From assembly GCF_001673155.1 (NCBI RefSeq), contig NZ_LZLE01000259.1:59774-123773 (forward strand): a stretch of DNA of 64,000 nucleotides, written 5' to 3'. Under the pieces are notes generated by a model, which saw only the letters and a program-made list of their open reading frames with translations, had not been told where the DNA came from and did not search any database. This DNA comes from Mycobacterium sp. 1423905.2 (GTDB lineage: Bacteria; Actinomycetota; Actinomycetes; Mycobacteriales; Mycobacteriaceae). Positions 63,924 through 64,000 of the stretch are shown here, piece by piece (the stretch's first letter is position 1; every line of letters begins with the position of its first letter). The position numbers and the translations under genes were made by a program.

Positions 63924-64000
63924 TGACACATCTTTTACCCGAAACTTTGCTGGCTCCAACCCAGCCGCGCGCGACCGCGCCGGTGCAGATGTCAGCAATC

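Overview
The window is high-GC chromosomal DNA from a Mycobacterium (non-tuberculosis; species not assigned). The left 14 kb keeps the order of the M. tuberculosis Rv0045c-Rv0058 block: hydrolase, ino1, PadR regulator, DUF1707 membrane protein, DUF5318 protein, ponA1, a GT87-like mannosyltransferase, a DJ-1/PfpI protein, then rpsF-ssb-rpsR-rplI and dnaB. dnaB carries an in-frame 417-residue intein. Its residues (Ala1, Trp67, Cys396, Thr415, His416, Asn417) are those of a class 3 intein with a LAGLIDADG endonuclease. No Rv0057-like gene separates rplI from dnaB. That gap holds DnaA-box-like and SOS-box-like sequences and an 18-bp palindrome.

From 14 kb to 31 kb the window is accessory. It is a run of small cassettes in which a one-component regulator (TetR, MarR, ArsR, HxlR) sits beside a redox, hydratase or ligand-binding enzyme: SDRs, an NmrA-like protein, an F420/NADPH-reductase-like protein, a DHFR-like protein, a fused hot-dog dehydratase, a SnoaL-like protein, a DUF2236 oxygenase, an SRPBCC protein and a TauD-type dioxygenase. 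The Nei2-type DNA glycosylase, and a SigH-like ECF sigma factor placed just upstream of a catalase, also lie here. Many intergenic regions hold clear dyad operators.

From 31 kb to 44.6 kb lie an ammonium transporter with Glu in place of the first pore His, a thioesterase, several methyltransferases, an unusual methylenetetrahydrofolate-reductase-like protein overlapping a methyltransferase, and a peroxiredoxin. These are followed by a cutinase, a mycofactocin-type SDR and a GMC oxidoreductase, with two paralogous TetR regulators flanking the GMC gene. This last group shares a repeated motif (TGATATC-NNY-GGAAACAT) and looks like a small regulon for ester hydrolysis followed by alcohol oxidation. 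A TetR/SDR pair with a 25-bp operator closes the region.

From 44.6 kb to 59 kb the window is rich in signalling genes: a GAF-SpoIIE phosphatase with no canonical start codon, two class III nucleotidyl cyclases of different architecture, a GGDEF protein, and a TetR-like regulator that appears to carry two helix-turn-helix modules. A frameshifted lipoprotein gene, an amidohydrolase, a Baeyer-Villiger-type monooxygenase and methyltransferases lie among them. The right end holds a methyltransferase, a small unknown protein next to a large unknown membrane protein, and a ProP-like MFS transporter.

I saw no rRNA, tRNA, CRISPR array or insertion sequence. The strongest candidates for new biology are the shared-motif TetR/mycofactocin-SDR/GMC/cutinase locus, the motif shared by three promoters around 14.5-15.9 kb, the zinc-finger-bearing class 3 intein, and the two-HTH TetR/cyclase pair.
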